From the NCBI GenBank assembly GCA_002482925.1, contig DLGX01000066.1:1-28502 (forward strand): 28,502 nt of DNA, read 5' to 3'. Position 1 is the stretch's first letter. Each line of letters begins with the position of its first letter. Both the position numbers and the translations under genes were made by a program. Source of the DNA: Candidatus Saccharibacteria bacterium UBA7683 (GTDB taxonomy: Bacteria > Patescibacteriota > Saccharimonadia > Saccharimonadales > UBA7683). A model generated the notes under the pieces. The model ran no database searches. It worked only from the letters and a program-made list of their open reading frames with translations, and was not told the origin of the DNA. Shown in pieces: positions 16,003-24,430 of this stretch.

Positions 16003-16031
16003 AGTATATCACATCTGTTGTACTACGCCAA
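16003..16031 (-). promoter_or_regulatory. rplS promoter
   Basis: On the minus strand TTGGCG (plus 16026-16031), a 17-nt spacer and TATACT (plus 16003-16008) preceded by TGA form an extended -10 promoter. The predicted leader to the rplS ATG is about 40 nt. Confidence 0.5.
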
Positions 16032-16034
16032 GGG

Positions 16035-16232
16035 TTAGTTTACAAATTCGTAGCCTTCACCATCTGGTCCGTAGGCATCAAGTAGCTGAGGTTCGGCATC
16101 TTCTATGGACGGAACTAAGGCAGACGCGTCAGTCTCTTTTAACTCTCCGACCTGTTCTGAACTGCCAAGATGACTTAAAGCATCGAACCCCTCATTACCA
16201 CCAGGGAATGCTTCTGATCCAAAAGTACTCAT
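16035..16232 (-). CDS. Small acidic protein of unknown function, 65 aa
   Basis: I recognise no family. The chain is strongly acidic (many Glu/Asp, one Lys), lacks cysteine and hydrophobic segments, and is rich in Gly/Ser/Pro, so it is probably disordered. The gene appears real: AGGAG lies six nt before the ATG (plus 16239-16243), TATAAT stands about 23 nt upstream, and the frame fills the space between maeB and the rplS promoter. It could be a small adaptor, or an inhibitor of a basic partner, but nothing in the sequence decides this. It is divergent from maeB, and the two promoters interleave. Confidence 0.6.
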   Translation of the reverse strand: MSTFGSEAFPGGNEGFDALSHLGSSEQVGELKETDASALVPSIEDAEPQLLDAYGPDGEGYEFVN

Positions 16233-16244
16233 TTTAAACTCCTG

Positions 16245-16273
16245 TTTACATAGCTATTATACACCCGTACTAT
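16245..16273 (+). promoter_or_regulatory. Leaderless-type promoter of the malic enzyme gene
   Basis: TTTACA (16245-16250), a 17-nt spacer and TACTAT (16268-16273) are followed after seven nt by the ATG at 16281. AAGGT lies directly against the ATG, too close to act as a ribosome binding site. Confidence 0.5.
16256..16261 (-). promoter_or_regulatory. -10 box of the 65-aa acidic protein gene
   Basis: On the minus strand TATAAT lies inside the spacer of the divergent maeB promoter, about 23 nt before the start codon of the small gene. The -35 region is weak. The two promoters occupy the same DNA face-to-face, so they probably exclude each other. Confidence 0.45.
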
Positions 16274-16280
16274 ATAAGGT

Positions 16281-17414
16281 ATGGATGAAATAAAACAACA
16301 AGCGCTCGACATACATAAAAAACTTCGCGGTAAGATAGAAGTTACCCTAAAAGACAACCTCGATGATCCTGAAAAGTTAAAACTGTACTACACGCCAGGT
16401 GTTGGCGCAGTTAGTACCTATGTGGCAGAAAATCCTAGCGAAGCACGAGACTTTACTTGGCTCAATAACTCAGTGGCAGTTATTTCCGACGGCTCTGCAG
16501 TGCTTGGACTAGGCAATATTGGCCCTTACGGTGCACTTCCTGTTATGGAAGGTAAATGCATGCTATTCAAACAATTTGCAGCTATCGATGCCGTGCCGAT
16601 TGTTTTAGATGTGCACACTGCTGATGAAATTGTTGCCGCCGTAAAAGCTATTGCGCCAAGTTTTGGGGCAATTAACCTTGAAGATATAGCTGCGCCGATT
16701 TGCTTCGAAGTAGAAGAACGCCTCAAGGCAGAACTCCCGACCCCAATTATGCACGACGATCAACACGGAACAGCAGTAGTTGTGCTTGCCGGGCTTATCA
16801 ACGCTATGAAAGTAGTGGGCAAAAATCTTTCTGATTGCAAAGTTGTATTAGTCGGCGCTGGCGCAGCAGGCGTGGCAATTGCAAAACTACTACACAAATA
16901 CTCGGGTGCATCAATTATTGCAGTGGATAGCAAGGGTATTATTGAACCAAGCCGAGATAATTTAAATGAAGAGAAAAAGCTTCTTCTAGAATTTGCCAGC
17001 GATGTTAAGCCGGGCAGTCTTTCTGACGCGGTACATAACGCTGATGTATTTATTGGTGTTTCGCAACCAGGCCTTCTTACGCCAGAGATGATTAAAACTA
17101 TGGCAAAAGATCCGATTGTATTTGCACTAGCTAATCCTACTCCAGAAATTATGCCTGATCTTGCCAAAGAAGCTGGCGTGGCGGTTATGGCAACCGGTCG
17201 TAGTGACTTCCCTAACCAAGTAAACAATGCCTTGGCATTTCCAGGTATCTTCCGTGGCGCACTAGATAACCGCGTTCGTACCATTACTGATGAACATAAA
17301 ATTGCTGCTGCTGAGACTATTGCGGCCTTTGTAGAAAGTCCGACAGCTGAGCAGATCATTCCATCAATCTTTGCTGATGGTCTCACCGAAAAGATTGCGG
17401 ATCAGATACGATAA
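16281..17414 (+). CDS. Malic enzyme (oxaloacetate-decarboxylating malate dehydrogenase), short form
   Basis: A 377-aa enzyme that oxidatively decarboxylates malate to pyruvate and CO2 with reduction of NAD(P). The N-terminal catalytic domain carries YYTPGVG (the conserved Tyr at 36/37), SDGSAVLGLGNIGPYGALPVMEGK with the catalytic lysine region, INLEDIAAP and HDDQHGTA (metal-binding acids). The Rossmann domain has VLVGAGAAGVAIAKLL. The MaeB-type C-terminal phosphotransacetylase domain is absent, so this is the short bacterial/archaeal type. Cofactor preference cannot be read from the sequence. In a fermenting, reduced organism it would supply pyruvate and reducing power (inference). It is a single-gene unit with a leaderless-type start. 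Only 17 nt separate its stop from the convergent pilB-like gene. Confidence 0.93.
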   Translation: MDEIKQQALDIHKKLRGKIEVTLKDNLDDPEKLKLYYTPGVGAVSTYVAENPSEARDFTWLNNSVAVISDGSAVLGLGNIGPYGALPVMEGKCMLFKQFAAIDAVPIVLDVHTADEIVAAVKAIAPSFGAINLEDIAAPICFEVEERLKAELPTPIMHDDQHGTAVVVLAGLINAMKVVGKNLSDCKVVLVGAGAAGVAIAKLLHKYSGASIIAVDSKGIIEPSRDNLNEEKKLLLEFASDVKPGSLSDAVHNADVFIGVSQPGLLTPEMIKTMAKDPIVFALANPTPEIMPDLAKEAGVAVMATGRSDFPNQVNNALAFPGIFRGALDNRVRTITDEHKIAAAETIAAFVESPTAEQIIPSIFADGLTEKIADQIR

Positions 17415-17431
17415 CAATACTTTAAATCTTT

Positions 17432-19048
17432 TTAAATAACTCTGTTGATTTCTTCTAGTGTCGTGACGCCTTTAAGCGCTTTTAGTACTCCGTCTTGGTA
17501 CATTGTAATCATGCCTTGCTTTCTAGCTTCTAGTTCGATCTGAGGGCTTGTAGGAATATTAAATGGATCACGAAGCATAGCTTGAATTTCCGGTGTAATT
17601 AACAGTTGTTCTAGCACCGTGATACGGCCTTTGTAACCAAATGGGTTTTCTTCTGACTCACCTGGTCTGTAGAGCTTAATATTTGTAAGATCAGGTTTTT
17701 CAATTGATTCAGGCAGATCTTTAAGGGTGTCTTGAATATGTTTTTTTACGGCTTCATCTGGTTCATATTGTTGTTTTGTGGAATCGTCCAATTTTCTAAC
17801 AAGACGCTGGCTAATTATTAACTTTATTGCAGAAATAAGAATTGGGTTTTGGCCTATCATATCAATCATGCGTGTGAATGCTTCTGCTGCTGATCCAGCG
17901 TGGAACGTAGAAAGAACCAAGTGGCCTGTTATTGAAGCCTGTAATGCAGTTCGAGCAGTATCGACATCTCTAATTTCGCCCACCATTATTACATCTGGGT
18001 CGAGGCGCATTACTGCACGAAGCTTGTTGCCGAAACTATCACCTTCACGGCTGTAAACCGGAATCTGGCTCATGCCATCAAGTCCATATTCAACCGGATC
18101 TTCTAAAGTGATTATTTTTCTGGTTGGGTCATTCAACTGCTGCAAAATTGAATACAGCGTAGTAGTTTTACCTGAGCCAGTTGGCCCTACCATTAATACC
18201 ATTCCATTCGGATGAGCAATAACGTTATCAATAGGAACACGCTCGCGTTCGCTCAAACCTAAGTTATCTAAACGAAGAAGCTCTGGATCCATGTTAAACA
18301 AACGTAGCACCGCATCTTGGCCATAAAGCGTAGGAACGGTTTCTATACGCATGTTAAGTGTTTTAACAGTGCCATCTTCGTTTTCAATCATTTGGCTTAA
18401 ATGACCAGTTTGCGCATCTGGAGCTGCAGTAGAAATATTTGCTTTTACCGCAATGGATTGCTGAAGCTGGCGGTACTTCATGTGGCTGATTACTGCAATC
18501 ATGTGAAGTGCGCCATCTAAACGAAATCGTACCCGAACTCCGCTACGAGCAGTTTCAAAGTGAATGTCTGAAGCTCCGAGCTTATCTGCCTGCATAATTA
18601 CGTAGTCCAAGATGTCATCAGATCTAACTCCGTCGAGCGTTTCAGAAACTTCACGCACATTATCGCTTGAACCTTCTTGGCTCACTGTAATGTCTTGGTA
18701 GTGTACTTCTTCTGGCGGATCAAAACGAAGCATAAGTTCGCGGAACCCCGCATTACTGATCATCAAAAATTCAATGTTTTTGTCTTGGAACTTGTCACGT
18801 AGTGTTCTGAGCATTTGTTGTGGCGTACCAATAGTAATACCGAAAGTATAGCCATTTTCTTTGTCGTAGAGCGGTACCATTTTGCTTTCGTACATTTCTT
18901 CGTTTGTAAGAATGCCGTTCGCAAGCGGAATACCAGTAATTTCACGACTATCGAGATACTTGATCTTTAATAGATCGGCACGTTGCTTAGTGCTTTGTTC
19001 TTCTTGCTCACGAAATTTGACCTGATCGGTCGCGTCATTAAAAGCCAT
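17432..19048 (-). CDS. Type IV pilus/type II secretion assembly ATPase (PilB/GspE family)
   Basis: A 538-aa hexameric secretion ATPase that powers pilin assembly from the cytoplasmic side. An N-terminal GspE/PilB domain (to about 140) is followed by a PAS-like N2 domain (ASDIHFE) and the RecA-like motor: Walker A GPTGSGKTT near residue 290, the Asp box ITLEDPVEY, Walker B-type DPDVIMVGEIRD, and the His box HLVLSTFHAGSA. The usual C-terminal CxxC...CxxC zinc element before YKGR is missing; the site reads ENPFGYKGR, and the whole protein has no cysteine. No pilC, pilT or pilin gene lies beside it in the window. Type IV pili are known in cultivated Saccharibacteria, which supports the pilus role. 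The ATG at 19048 has a leaderless-type -10 seven nt upstream. Confidence 0.92.
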   Translation of the reverse strand: MAFNDATDQVKFREQEEQSTKQRADLLKIKYLDSREITGIPLANGILTNEEMYESKMVPLYDKENGYTFGITIGTPQQMLRTLRDKFQDKNIEFLMISNAGFRELMLRFDPPEEVHYQDITVSQEGSSDNVREVSETLDGVRSDDILDYVIMQADKLGASDIHFETARSGVRVRFRLDGALHMIAVISHMKYRQLQQSIAVKANISTAAPDAQTGHLSQMIENEDGTVKTLNMRIETVPTLYGQDAVLRLFNMDPELLRLDNLGLSERERVPIDNVIAHPNGMVLMVGPTGSGKTTTLYSILQQLNDPTRKIITLEDPVEYGLDGMSQIPVYSREGDSFGNKLRAVMRLDPDVIMVGEIRDVDTARTALQASITGHLVLSTFHAGSAAEAFTRMIDMIGQNPILISAIKLIISQRLVRKLDDSTKQQYEPDEAVKKHIQDTLKDLPESIEKPDLTNIKLYRPGESEENPFGYKGRITVLEQLLITPEIQAMLRDPFNIPTSPQIELEARKQGMITMYQDGVLKALKGVTTLEEINRVI

Positions 19049-19055
19049 AAGCTTA

Positions 19056-19061
19056 ATTGTA
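19056..19061 (-). promoter_or_regulatory. Leaderless-type -10 box of the PilB/GspE gene
   Basis: On the minus strand TACAAT ends seven nt before the ATG at 19048 (intervening TAAGCTT). There is no Shine-Dalgarno sequence, and the -35 is unclear. It lies back to back with the methyltransferase promoter. Confidence 0.45.
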
Positions 19062-19085
19062 CATTAAAATAAACGTATACAACAC

Positions 19086-19094
19086 TGGTATACT
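19086..19094 (+). promoter_or_regulatory. Leaderless-type extended -10 promoter of the SpoU methyltransferase gene
   Basis: TGGTATACT matches the extended -10 consensus and ends seven nt before the ATG at 19102. No ribosome binding site is present. It supports the ATG at 19102 over the in-frame ATG at 19057, which lies upstream of the promoter. Confidence 0.6.
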
Positions 19095-19101
19095 TGAATT
19101 T

Positions 19102-19614
19102 ATGAAAATTACATTAGTTGCGCACGACATTCGTAGCACTCATAACGTGGGAGCGTTTTTTCGAACCTGCGATGGCTTAGGTGTTAAACAGATCATATTT
19201 AGTGGCTACACACCGTATCCCACATTCGAAGGCGATTCTCGGTTGCCTCATTTCGCAGATAAAATTACTCGTCAGATTCATAAAACTGCGCTCGGCGCTG
19301 AATCCACGGTAGACTTTCAGTGCTTCGAAACCTTAGAAGATGTACTAAATCACTTAAAGTCTGAAAACACGGTGTTAATTGCACTTGAACAGTTTCCTAA
19401 GAGCATTAGCCCTTCTGAGTGTGCCGAGCTTTTAAAAAAGAAATACAAAAACCGGCCAGTTGCTCTGATTTTAGGTAATGAAATTCACGGTGTAAAAGAC
19501 GATGTGCTTGCTCGGATGGACATGATAATGGAAATTCCCATGAATGGGCTGAAAGAATCGTTTAACGTTTCTGTTGCGGCCGGAATTGCGCTCTACGCTC
19601 TGACTAATCTTTAA
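19102..19614 (+). CDS. SpoU/TrmH-family RNA 2'-O-methyltransferase
   Basis: A 170-aa SPOUT-class methyltransferase that transfers a methyl group from S-adenosylmethionine to a ribose in rRNA or tRNA. The three SpoU motifs are visible: motif 1 DIRSTHNVGAFFRTCD, motif 2 ALILGNEIHGV and motif 3 IPMNGLKESFNVSVAAGIAL, which form the knotted SAM site. It is short, with no N-terminal substrate-binding domain, like the TrmL/TrmH minimal forms. The target nucleotide cannot be read from the sequence. I chose the ATG at 19102 (MKITLVAHDIRS) because motif 1 normally starts close to the N-terminus and an extended -10 lies seven nt upstream. Its last 11 nt overlap the end of dnaE on the other strand. Confidence 0.9.
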   Translation: MKITLVAHDIRSTHNVGAFFRTCDGLGVKQIIFSGYTPYPTFEGDSRLPHFADKITRQIHKTALGAESTVDFQCFETLEDVLNHLKSENTVLIALEQFPKSISPSECAELLKKKYKNRPVALILGNEIHGVKDDVLARMDMIMEIPMNGLKESFNVSVAAGIALYALTNL

Positions 19615-22600
19615 CGGCAACACAGCTTGGTTCAAAAAATTCGTGAAGCTGTTTAGTAAGTTCTTCTTGAATCATGACTTTAAATGGCATTCTCAGCGCA
19701 GTTTTAGCTGATTCTTCACCTAGAACTAGTATTAGTTCATCATTTCCTGGATGTTTTGAAGCAACGTCTCTGAGTGCCATTAAACTAGTGGTGTCGTTCG
19801 GGTCTTTAATATGCACAAACAGCTTTGGAGCTGAAATTTGCGGTGGTTTTGGTGGAAGCGGCGGTAAATTCGATTCAGAAGGTTTGGTTGGTCTACTACC
19901 TTTAGGCGGTTTTGGTTTCTTGCCTTTTGGTTGATATGCCTTGGCATCTTCGTCGGAAACCTGATTGGCTTGATCTACTAAAATTTTGAGTTCTTGCCCC
20001 ATGTTGCCGTCGCGGTCTTTGTAGTTAACCTTGCCTTTTGTAATTACAACTTGGTCCTGTTGCCATACAGAATTGAGTTTTTCATACACTCCAGGAAATA
20101 CAATTAGCTCGCATTCCGTAGTTTTATCTTCAATTTTTACAAATGCCATACGGGCGCCATTTTTTGTAGTAATAGAACGTACCGCAGTTACCACTCCGCC
20201 TATGGTAACCGCCTTGCCATCCATGGAATCGTTAATTTGACCTATAGGAAGCGTGTTTTCTTCTAAATACTCTCCGTACCCATCAAGTGGATGACTACTT
20301 AAATAAAGCCCTAGCAACTCCCGTTCATGTAAAAGCATGTCGTGGTCCTTAAGTTGTTCCGGAGCGACTTCAAACTTAAATTGTGGCGCTACACTAAGCA
20401 CAGAGGTATCAGTTGCGCCAAATAGGTCTGCCTGATTGGTTTCTTTTTCTTTATGAAGTTTAGAACCCATAGCAAGTATTGCGTCTAAATTAAAAAGTAG
20501 ATCCCCACGGGTATGTTCAAATGAATCAAACCCTCCGGATTTTATAAGGCTTTCCCAGACTTTACGGTTAACCCTTCGCGTATCAACTCGCTGTATAAAA
20601 TCCATAAGATCTTTAAAAGGTCCGCCTTCTTCGCGGGCACGTATAATTTCTTCTACGGCACCTACGCCGACATTCTTAACTGCGCTCATTCCAAAACGAA
20701 TTTGTTTTTTGCCTTTAGTAATACCGAATTCTACATACGATTCATTTACATCTGGCGGAAGTACTTCAATACCCATATGGCGGCATTCGTTAATTTCAAT
20801 GGCAAGACGATCAATATCATCAGCGTCGCTTGTCATAAGTGCTGCCATAAACGCGTCGGGGTAGTGGGCTTTAAGGTATGCGGTCCAGTAGGCAATAAGT
20901 CCGTAACAGGCTGCGTGAGACTTATTAAAACAGTAGTTTGCAAATTCTTCTAACTGATCCCAGAACTTTTCTGCAACTACTCTGTCGGCTTTGCTATGTT
21001 TTATGGCGCCTTCAACAAAATCTACTTTTACCTTGCGCATAAGCTCTATGTTCTTTTTTCCAACGGCTTTTCGAAGCGTGTCAGCTTGTCCGCCAGTAAA
21101 TCCGGCCCATTCTTTTGAAATCTGCATGAATTGTTCTTGATATACCAAAATACCGTAAGTATTCTTTAAAGAATTTTCCATACCAGGGTGAAGATACGAA
21201 ATATTCTTTCGACCATGTTTTCTATCAATAAATTCGCTAATGAACTGCATTGGACCCGGGCGATACAGCGCAACCATGGCAATAATATCGTCAAACTTAG
21301 TAGGTTTTAGTTCGCGCAGATATCGCTTCATACCAGCAGATTCAAGCTGAAAGACCCCGGTTGTATCACCACGTTGAAAAAGTTCAAAAGTTTTGTTGTC
21401 ATCAAGTGGAATCTCTGACGGTTCGATTGATTCACCATACACAGCCTTAATAATACGCAGGGCATTCTTTAAGATAGTAAGGTTCTTAAGGCCTAAAAAG
21501 TCCATTTTAAGCAGCCCTAGTTCTTCTACAGGCCCCATAGGATACTGAGTAGAAATAACATCTTGTTTAGTTCCGTCTTCTCTGAGCACTTGTTTCTGGG
21601 CACGTTCAAGCGGTATAAACTTAACGATTTCATCAGGCGCAATCACCACTCCTGCCGCATGAACACCATGTGACCGAACGGTACCTTCAAGTCGTATTGC
21701 CAGATCGATTACGCGCTTAGCTGTTGGATTATTTTCGTATTCTCGCTTTAAGTCGTGGTCTTCAATAATACTTTTTGCAAGCGGAATATGGCGACCCTGT
21801 ACTGGCGGAGGAACTAATTTAGAAAGCTTGTCCGCTTCGGCATATGGCACCTGAAGCACTCGGGCAACATCACGAATAGCGGCACGGGCAGCCATAGTAC
21901 CAAACGTTACAATATTTGCTACCCTATCGCTCCCGTATTTTTCAGCACAATACTGAATTACTTCATTTCTTCTAGTGTCCTGAATGTCGATATCAATATC
22001 TGGCATAGAAATACGGTCGGGGTTCAAGAAACGTTCAAACAGAAGATCATACTTAATAGGATCAAGTTCGGTAATACGTGTTGCGTACGCCACAATTGAA
22101 CCAGCCGCAGAACCACGGCCAGGACCAAAGACTATTCCTTGATCTTTACCCCAACCCATAAAGTCTGAAACAATTAAGAAATAGCCGTTGAATCCCATTC
22201 GATCAATTACGCCTAGTTCAAATTCGGCTCTATCAAGTATTTCCTGCGAAAGCGTTTGCATTGCTTCTTCTTGAGTAATACGTCTAGAACGAGCCTCGTC
22301 AACACCGCCATAACGCCACGCTAAACCACGATACACCAGCTTATGAAGGTAGGTTTTTTCATCATCAGTTTTTGGTACAGGAAATTTTGGAATTAGAATT
22401 TTGCCAAACTCAAATTCAAGATCACATCTGTCTGCAATAGCTTTGGTGTTAGTAATTACCTCTGGGTGGTCTTTACCCCAACGCTTTATTATTTCGCTAG
22501 ATGTTTCAACATGAAGCGGGTAGTCTTTTAAGCTCATTCTGTCTTCGTCTGCCAGAAACGAACCCGTTCCCACGCAGAGCAAGGCTTCGTGAGCTTCTTG

Positions 22601-23284
22601 ATCTTCGTGTTTCAGATAATGGGCATCACAGGTTACAACTACTGGTATATCAAGTTTTTTACCCAAAGCCAACACACCTTCATTTACCGTCTGTTGTTCA
22701 CTACTATGAATAGGGTTTTCTGGGTGACCGTGATCTTGAATTTCAAGATAGTACCTATCGCCAAATACAGATTTATACCACAGAGCTATTTCTTCAGCCT
22801 GCTTTTGCTGGCCATTTTTAACCGCCTGGCCAACTTCTCCACCCATACATGCGCTCAGCACAATTAAGCCTTCGTTGTATTTTTTCAGTAGATCGTGATC
22901 AACGCGTGGGTAGTAGTAAAATCCGTTGAGGTTAGCTTCGGTTGAGAGCCTCATGAGATTCTGGTACCCCTTCATATTCATAGCTATGATAATCAGGTGA
23001 AAGCGGGCTTTATCTTTTTGGGGATCTTTATCGGTATGCTTACGAGATGCAACGTAGGTTTCTATGCCAATGAGTGGTTTTATATCTGCAGCTTTAGCTT
23101 GTTTATAAAAATCGATGGCTCCGGAAAGCGTTCCGTGATCTGTCATAGCCACAGCTTGCATGCCGTCTTCTTTAACAAATTCTACAAGTTTTGGAATTTT
23201 TGTAAGACCATCTAACAGACTATACTGCGTATGATTATGCAAATGAACGTAATCACTGCTTGTTAGTGTTTGTTTTACTCCCAT
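19604..23284 (-). CDS. dnaE: DNA polymerase III alpha subunit, DnaE type
   Basis: A 1226-aa replicative polymerase. The N-terminal PHP domain keeps a full set of metal-ligand positions: H14, H16, D49-H50, E75, H96, C146, D220 and H222. This suggests an active PHP (proofreading-type) site, which enterobacterial DnaE has lost. The polymerase core has the catalytic acids in PDIDIDIQD near residue 428 and the YRPGPM finger region, then helix-hairpin-helix, an internal clamp-binding motif QADLF near residue 951 and an OB fold (VTIGGVVTAVRSITTKNG). A Pro/Lys-rich linker of about 35 residues leads to the C-terminal domain. Length is about 60 residues above the usual 1160. The ATG follows a TATAAT by 10 nt. 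It is divergent from recF and overlaps the methyltransferase gene at its 3' end by 11 nt. Confidence 0.96.
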   Translation of the reverse strand: MGVKQTLTSSDYVHLHNHTQYSLLDGLTKIPKLVEFVKEDGMQAVAMTDHGTLSGAIDFYKQAKAADIKPLIGIETYVASRKHTDKDPQKDKARFHLIIIAMNMKGYQNLMRLSTEANLNGFYYYPRVDHDLLKKYNEGLIVLSACMGGEVGQAVKNGQQKQAEEIALWYKSVFGDRYYLEIQDHGHPENPIHSSEQQTVNEGVLALGKKLDIPVVVTCDAHYLKHEDQEAHEALLCVGTGSFLADEDRMSLKDYPLHVETSSEIIKRWGKDHPEVITNTKAIADRCDLEFEFGKILIPKFPVPKTDDEKTYLHKLVYRGLAWRYGGVDEARSRRITQEEAMQTLSQEILDRAEFELGVIDRMGFNGYFLIVSDFMGWGKDQGIVFGPGRGSAAGSIVAYATRITELDPIKYDLLFERFLNPDRISMPDIDIDIQDTRRNEVIQYCAEKYGSDRVANIVTFGTMAARAAIRDVARVLQVPYAEADKLSKLVPPPVQGRHIPLAKSIIEDHDLKREYENNPTAKRVIDLAIRLEGTVRSHGVHAAGVVIAPDEIVKFIPLERAQKQVLREDGTKQDVISTQYPMGPVEELGLLKMDFLGLKNLTILKNALRIIKAVYGESIEPSEIPLDDNKTFELFQRGDTTGVFQLESAGMKRYLRELKPTKFDDIIAMVALYRPGPMQFISEFIDRKHGRKNISYLHPGMENSLKNTYGILVYQEQFMQISKEWAGFTGGQADTLRKAVGKKNIELMRKVKVDFVEGAIKHSKADRVVAEKFWDQLEEFANYCFNKSHAACYGLIAYWTAYLKAHYPDAFMAALMTSDADDIDRLAIEINECRHMGIEVLPPDVNESYVEFGITKGKKQIRFGMSAVKNVGVGAVEEIIRAREEGGPFKDLMDFIQRVDTRRVNRKVWESLIKSGGFDSFEHTRGDLLFNLDAILAMGSKLHKEKETNQADLFGATDTSVLSVAPQFKFEVAPEQLKDHDMLLHERELLGLYLSSHPLDGYGEYLEENTLPIGQINDSMDGKAVTIGGVVTAVRSITTKNGARMAFVKIEDKTTECELIVFPGVYEKLNSVWQQDQVVITKGKVNYKDRDGNMGQELKILVDQANQVSDEDAKAYQPKGKKPKPPKGSRPTKPSESNLPPLPPKPPQISAPKLFVHIKDPNDTTSLMALRDVASKHPGNDELILVLGEESAKTALRMPFKVMIQEELTKQLHEFFEPSCVAVKD

Positions 23285-23294
23285 ATCAGTTTCT

Positions 23295-23300
23295 ATTATA
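23295..23300 (-). promoter_or_regulatory. Near-leaderless -10 box of dnaE
   Basis: On the minus strand TATAAT ends 10 nt before the dnaE ATG (intervening AGAAACTGAT), giving a predicted leader of about 3-4 nt. No ribosome binding site is present. Confidence 0.45.
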
Positions 23301-23322
23301 CACCTAAACTATTGATCTAACG

Positions 23323-23328
23323 TATACT
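23323..23328 (+). promoter_or_regulatory. Leaderless-type -10 box of recF
   Basis: TATACT ends seven nt before a GTG codon at 23336 that begins the RecF frame. The seven bases between (GTAAAGA) contain no ribosome binding site at workable spacing. The dnaE and recF promoters share a 51-nt gap. Confidence 0.5.
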
Positions 23329-23335
23329 GTAAAGA

Positions 23336-24430
23336 GTGGTAGGAATCAAAAATCTTAGTCTTACAAATGTGCGCTCGCATACTAGCGCAAATTTTCAATT
23401 TTCTAGTACTATGAACGCTATAGTAGGGCCAAACGGCAGCGGTAAAACAACAATTATCGAAGCGTTGTATACTTTGCTTCGAGGCAGCAGCTTTAAGGGT
23501 AGTATTGGCGAAATTGCTCAGTATGGCACAAACCAATTTCGGGCTCAGTTAGAACTGAAAACAGAGAACACTTTACATGTTCGAGCGCTAGGATACCAGG
23601 AAGTAGAATCTACATCACAAAAAAAGTGGACAATCGATAGCAAAAACTATGCTCGACTTCCTATAGCGGCACGTCTACCCGTAGTGTTATTTGAACCTGA
23701 TCTTGCCCGTTTAATCAGTGGCAGCCCAGAACGCAGGCGCCAGTACCTCGATCAAATTGCAAGTCAGCTTGATCTTGAAGTTGCCATAGCCCAAAATCGT
23801 TTTGAACGAACACTAAAGCAACGTAATCAGCTGCTAAAGCGCCTGCGAGAAATGGGTATATCTACTGCACCCGATGAGTTATTTATATGGAACACGCAAC
23901 TTGCTCATCTGAGCGAACAAATTATTGCAGCGCGCTATAAAGTAATTGAAAAACTTCAAAAAGAAATAAGCCCCTATTACCAGCAACTTGGTGGAACAGA
24001 TGATGTATTCTTAACCTACACCAGTACCGTTACTTCAGATCCAGATCAGTACGCTTCACGATTACTTCAATTTTTAGAAACCGGCGTACAGCGTGATATT
24101 GCCCTTGGCCACACCTCATTCGGACCGCACCGTGATGAGCTTGAAGTTCGTTTAGCTGACCAACCAGCTGTTGAACGGGCCAGTAGAGGCGAAATACGAA
24201 CTGTAGTAATAGCACTTAAATTGTTAGAAACCGAACTGCTTTCAAGTCACTTTGAAAAATCTGATATTAAACCAACCCTACTGTTAGACGACGTACTCAG
24301 CGAACTTGATTTAGTACATCAAGAACGAGTGTTGGCTGGGTTCAAAAATCACCAAGTATTTATAACCACTACCGACGCTCATGCACTTACTCCAGGCGTA
24401 CACACAATTGCATTAGGGCAAGATTCTTAA
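23336..24430 (+). CDS. recF: DNA replication and repair protein RecF
   Basis: A 364-aa SMC-like ATPase that, with RecO and RecR, loads RecA at single-strand gaps. The N-terminal NLSLTNVRSHTSANFQF is the typical RecF opening. Walker A is GPNGSGKTT at 31-39, a helical arm with MGISTAPDELFIWNTQLA lies mid-protein, the signature is SRGEIRTVVIALKL, and Walker B is PTLLLDDVLSELD. Length is normal. The start is a GTG; no ATG occurs earlier or near enough downstream to keep the first strand, and a -10 box stands seven nt upstream. The gene is not in the usual dnaA-dnaN-recF-gyrB cluster but is divergent from dnaE. Its stop codon shares the palindrome TTAA with the stop of the DUF5665 gene on the other strand. 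Confidence 0.93.
   Translation: MVGIKNLSLTNVRSHTSANFQFSSTMNAIVGPNGSGKTTIIEALYTLLRGSSFKGSIGEIAQYGTNQFRAQLELKTENTLHVRALGYQEVESTSQKKWTIDSKNYARLPIAARLPVVLFEPDLARLISGSPERRRQYLDQIASQLDLEVAIAQNRFERTLKQRNQLLKRLREMGISTAPDELFIWNTQLAHLSEQIIAARYKVIEKLQKEISPYYQQLGGTDDVFLTYTSTVTSDPDQYASRLLQFLETGVQRDIALGHTSFGPHRDELEVRLADQPAVERASRGEIRTVVIALKLLETELLSSHFEKSDIKPTLLLDDVLSELDLVHQERVLAGFKNHQVFITTTDAHALTPGVHTIALGQDS

Noticed and set aside
16760..17386. A 208-codon open frame on the minus strand inside the malic enzyme gene.
   Set aside because: It is antisense to a fully supported enzyme, has a low-complexity translation and no ribosome site or promoter; a shadow of codon bias.
19057..19101. An earlier in-frame ATG at 19057 for the SpoU methyltransferase.
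   Set aside because: It lies upstream of the extended -10 at 19086-19094 and would add 15 residues before motif 1 that the family lacks.
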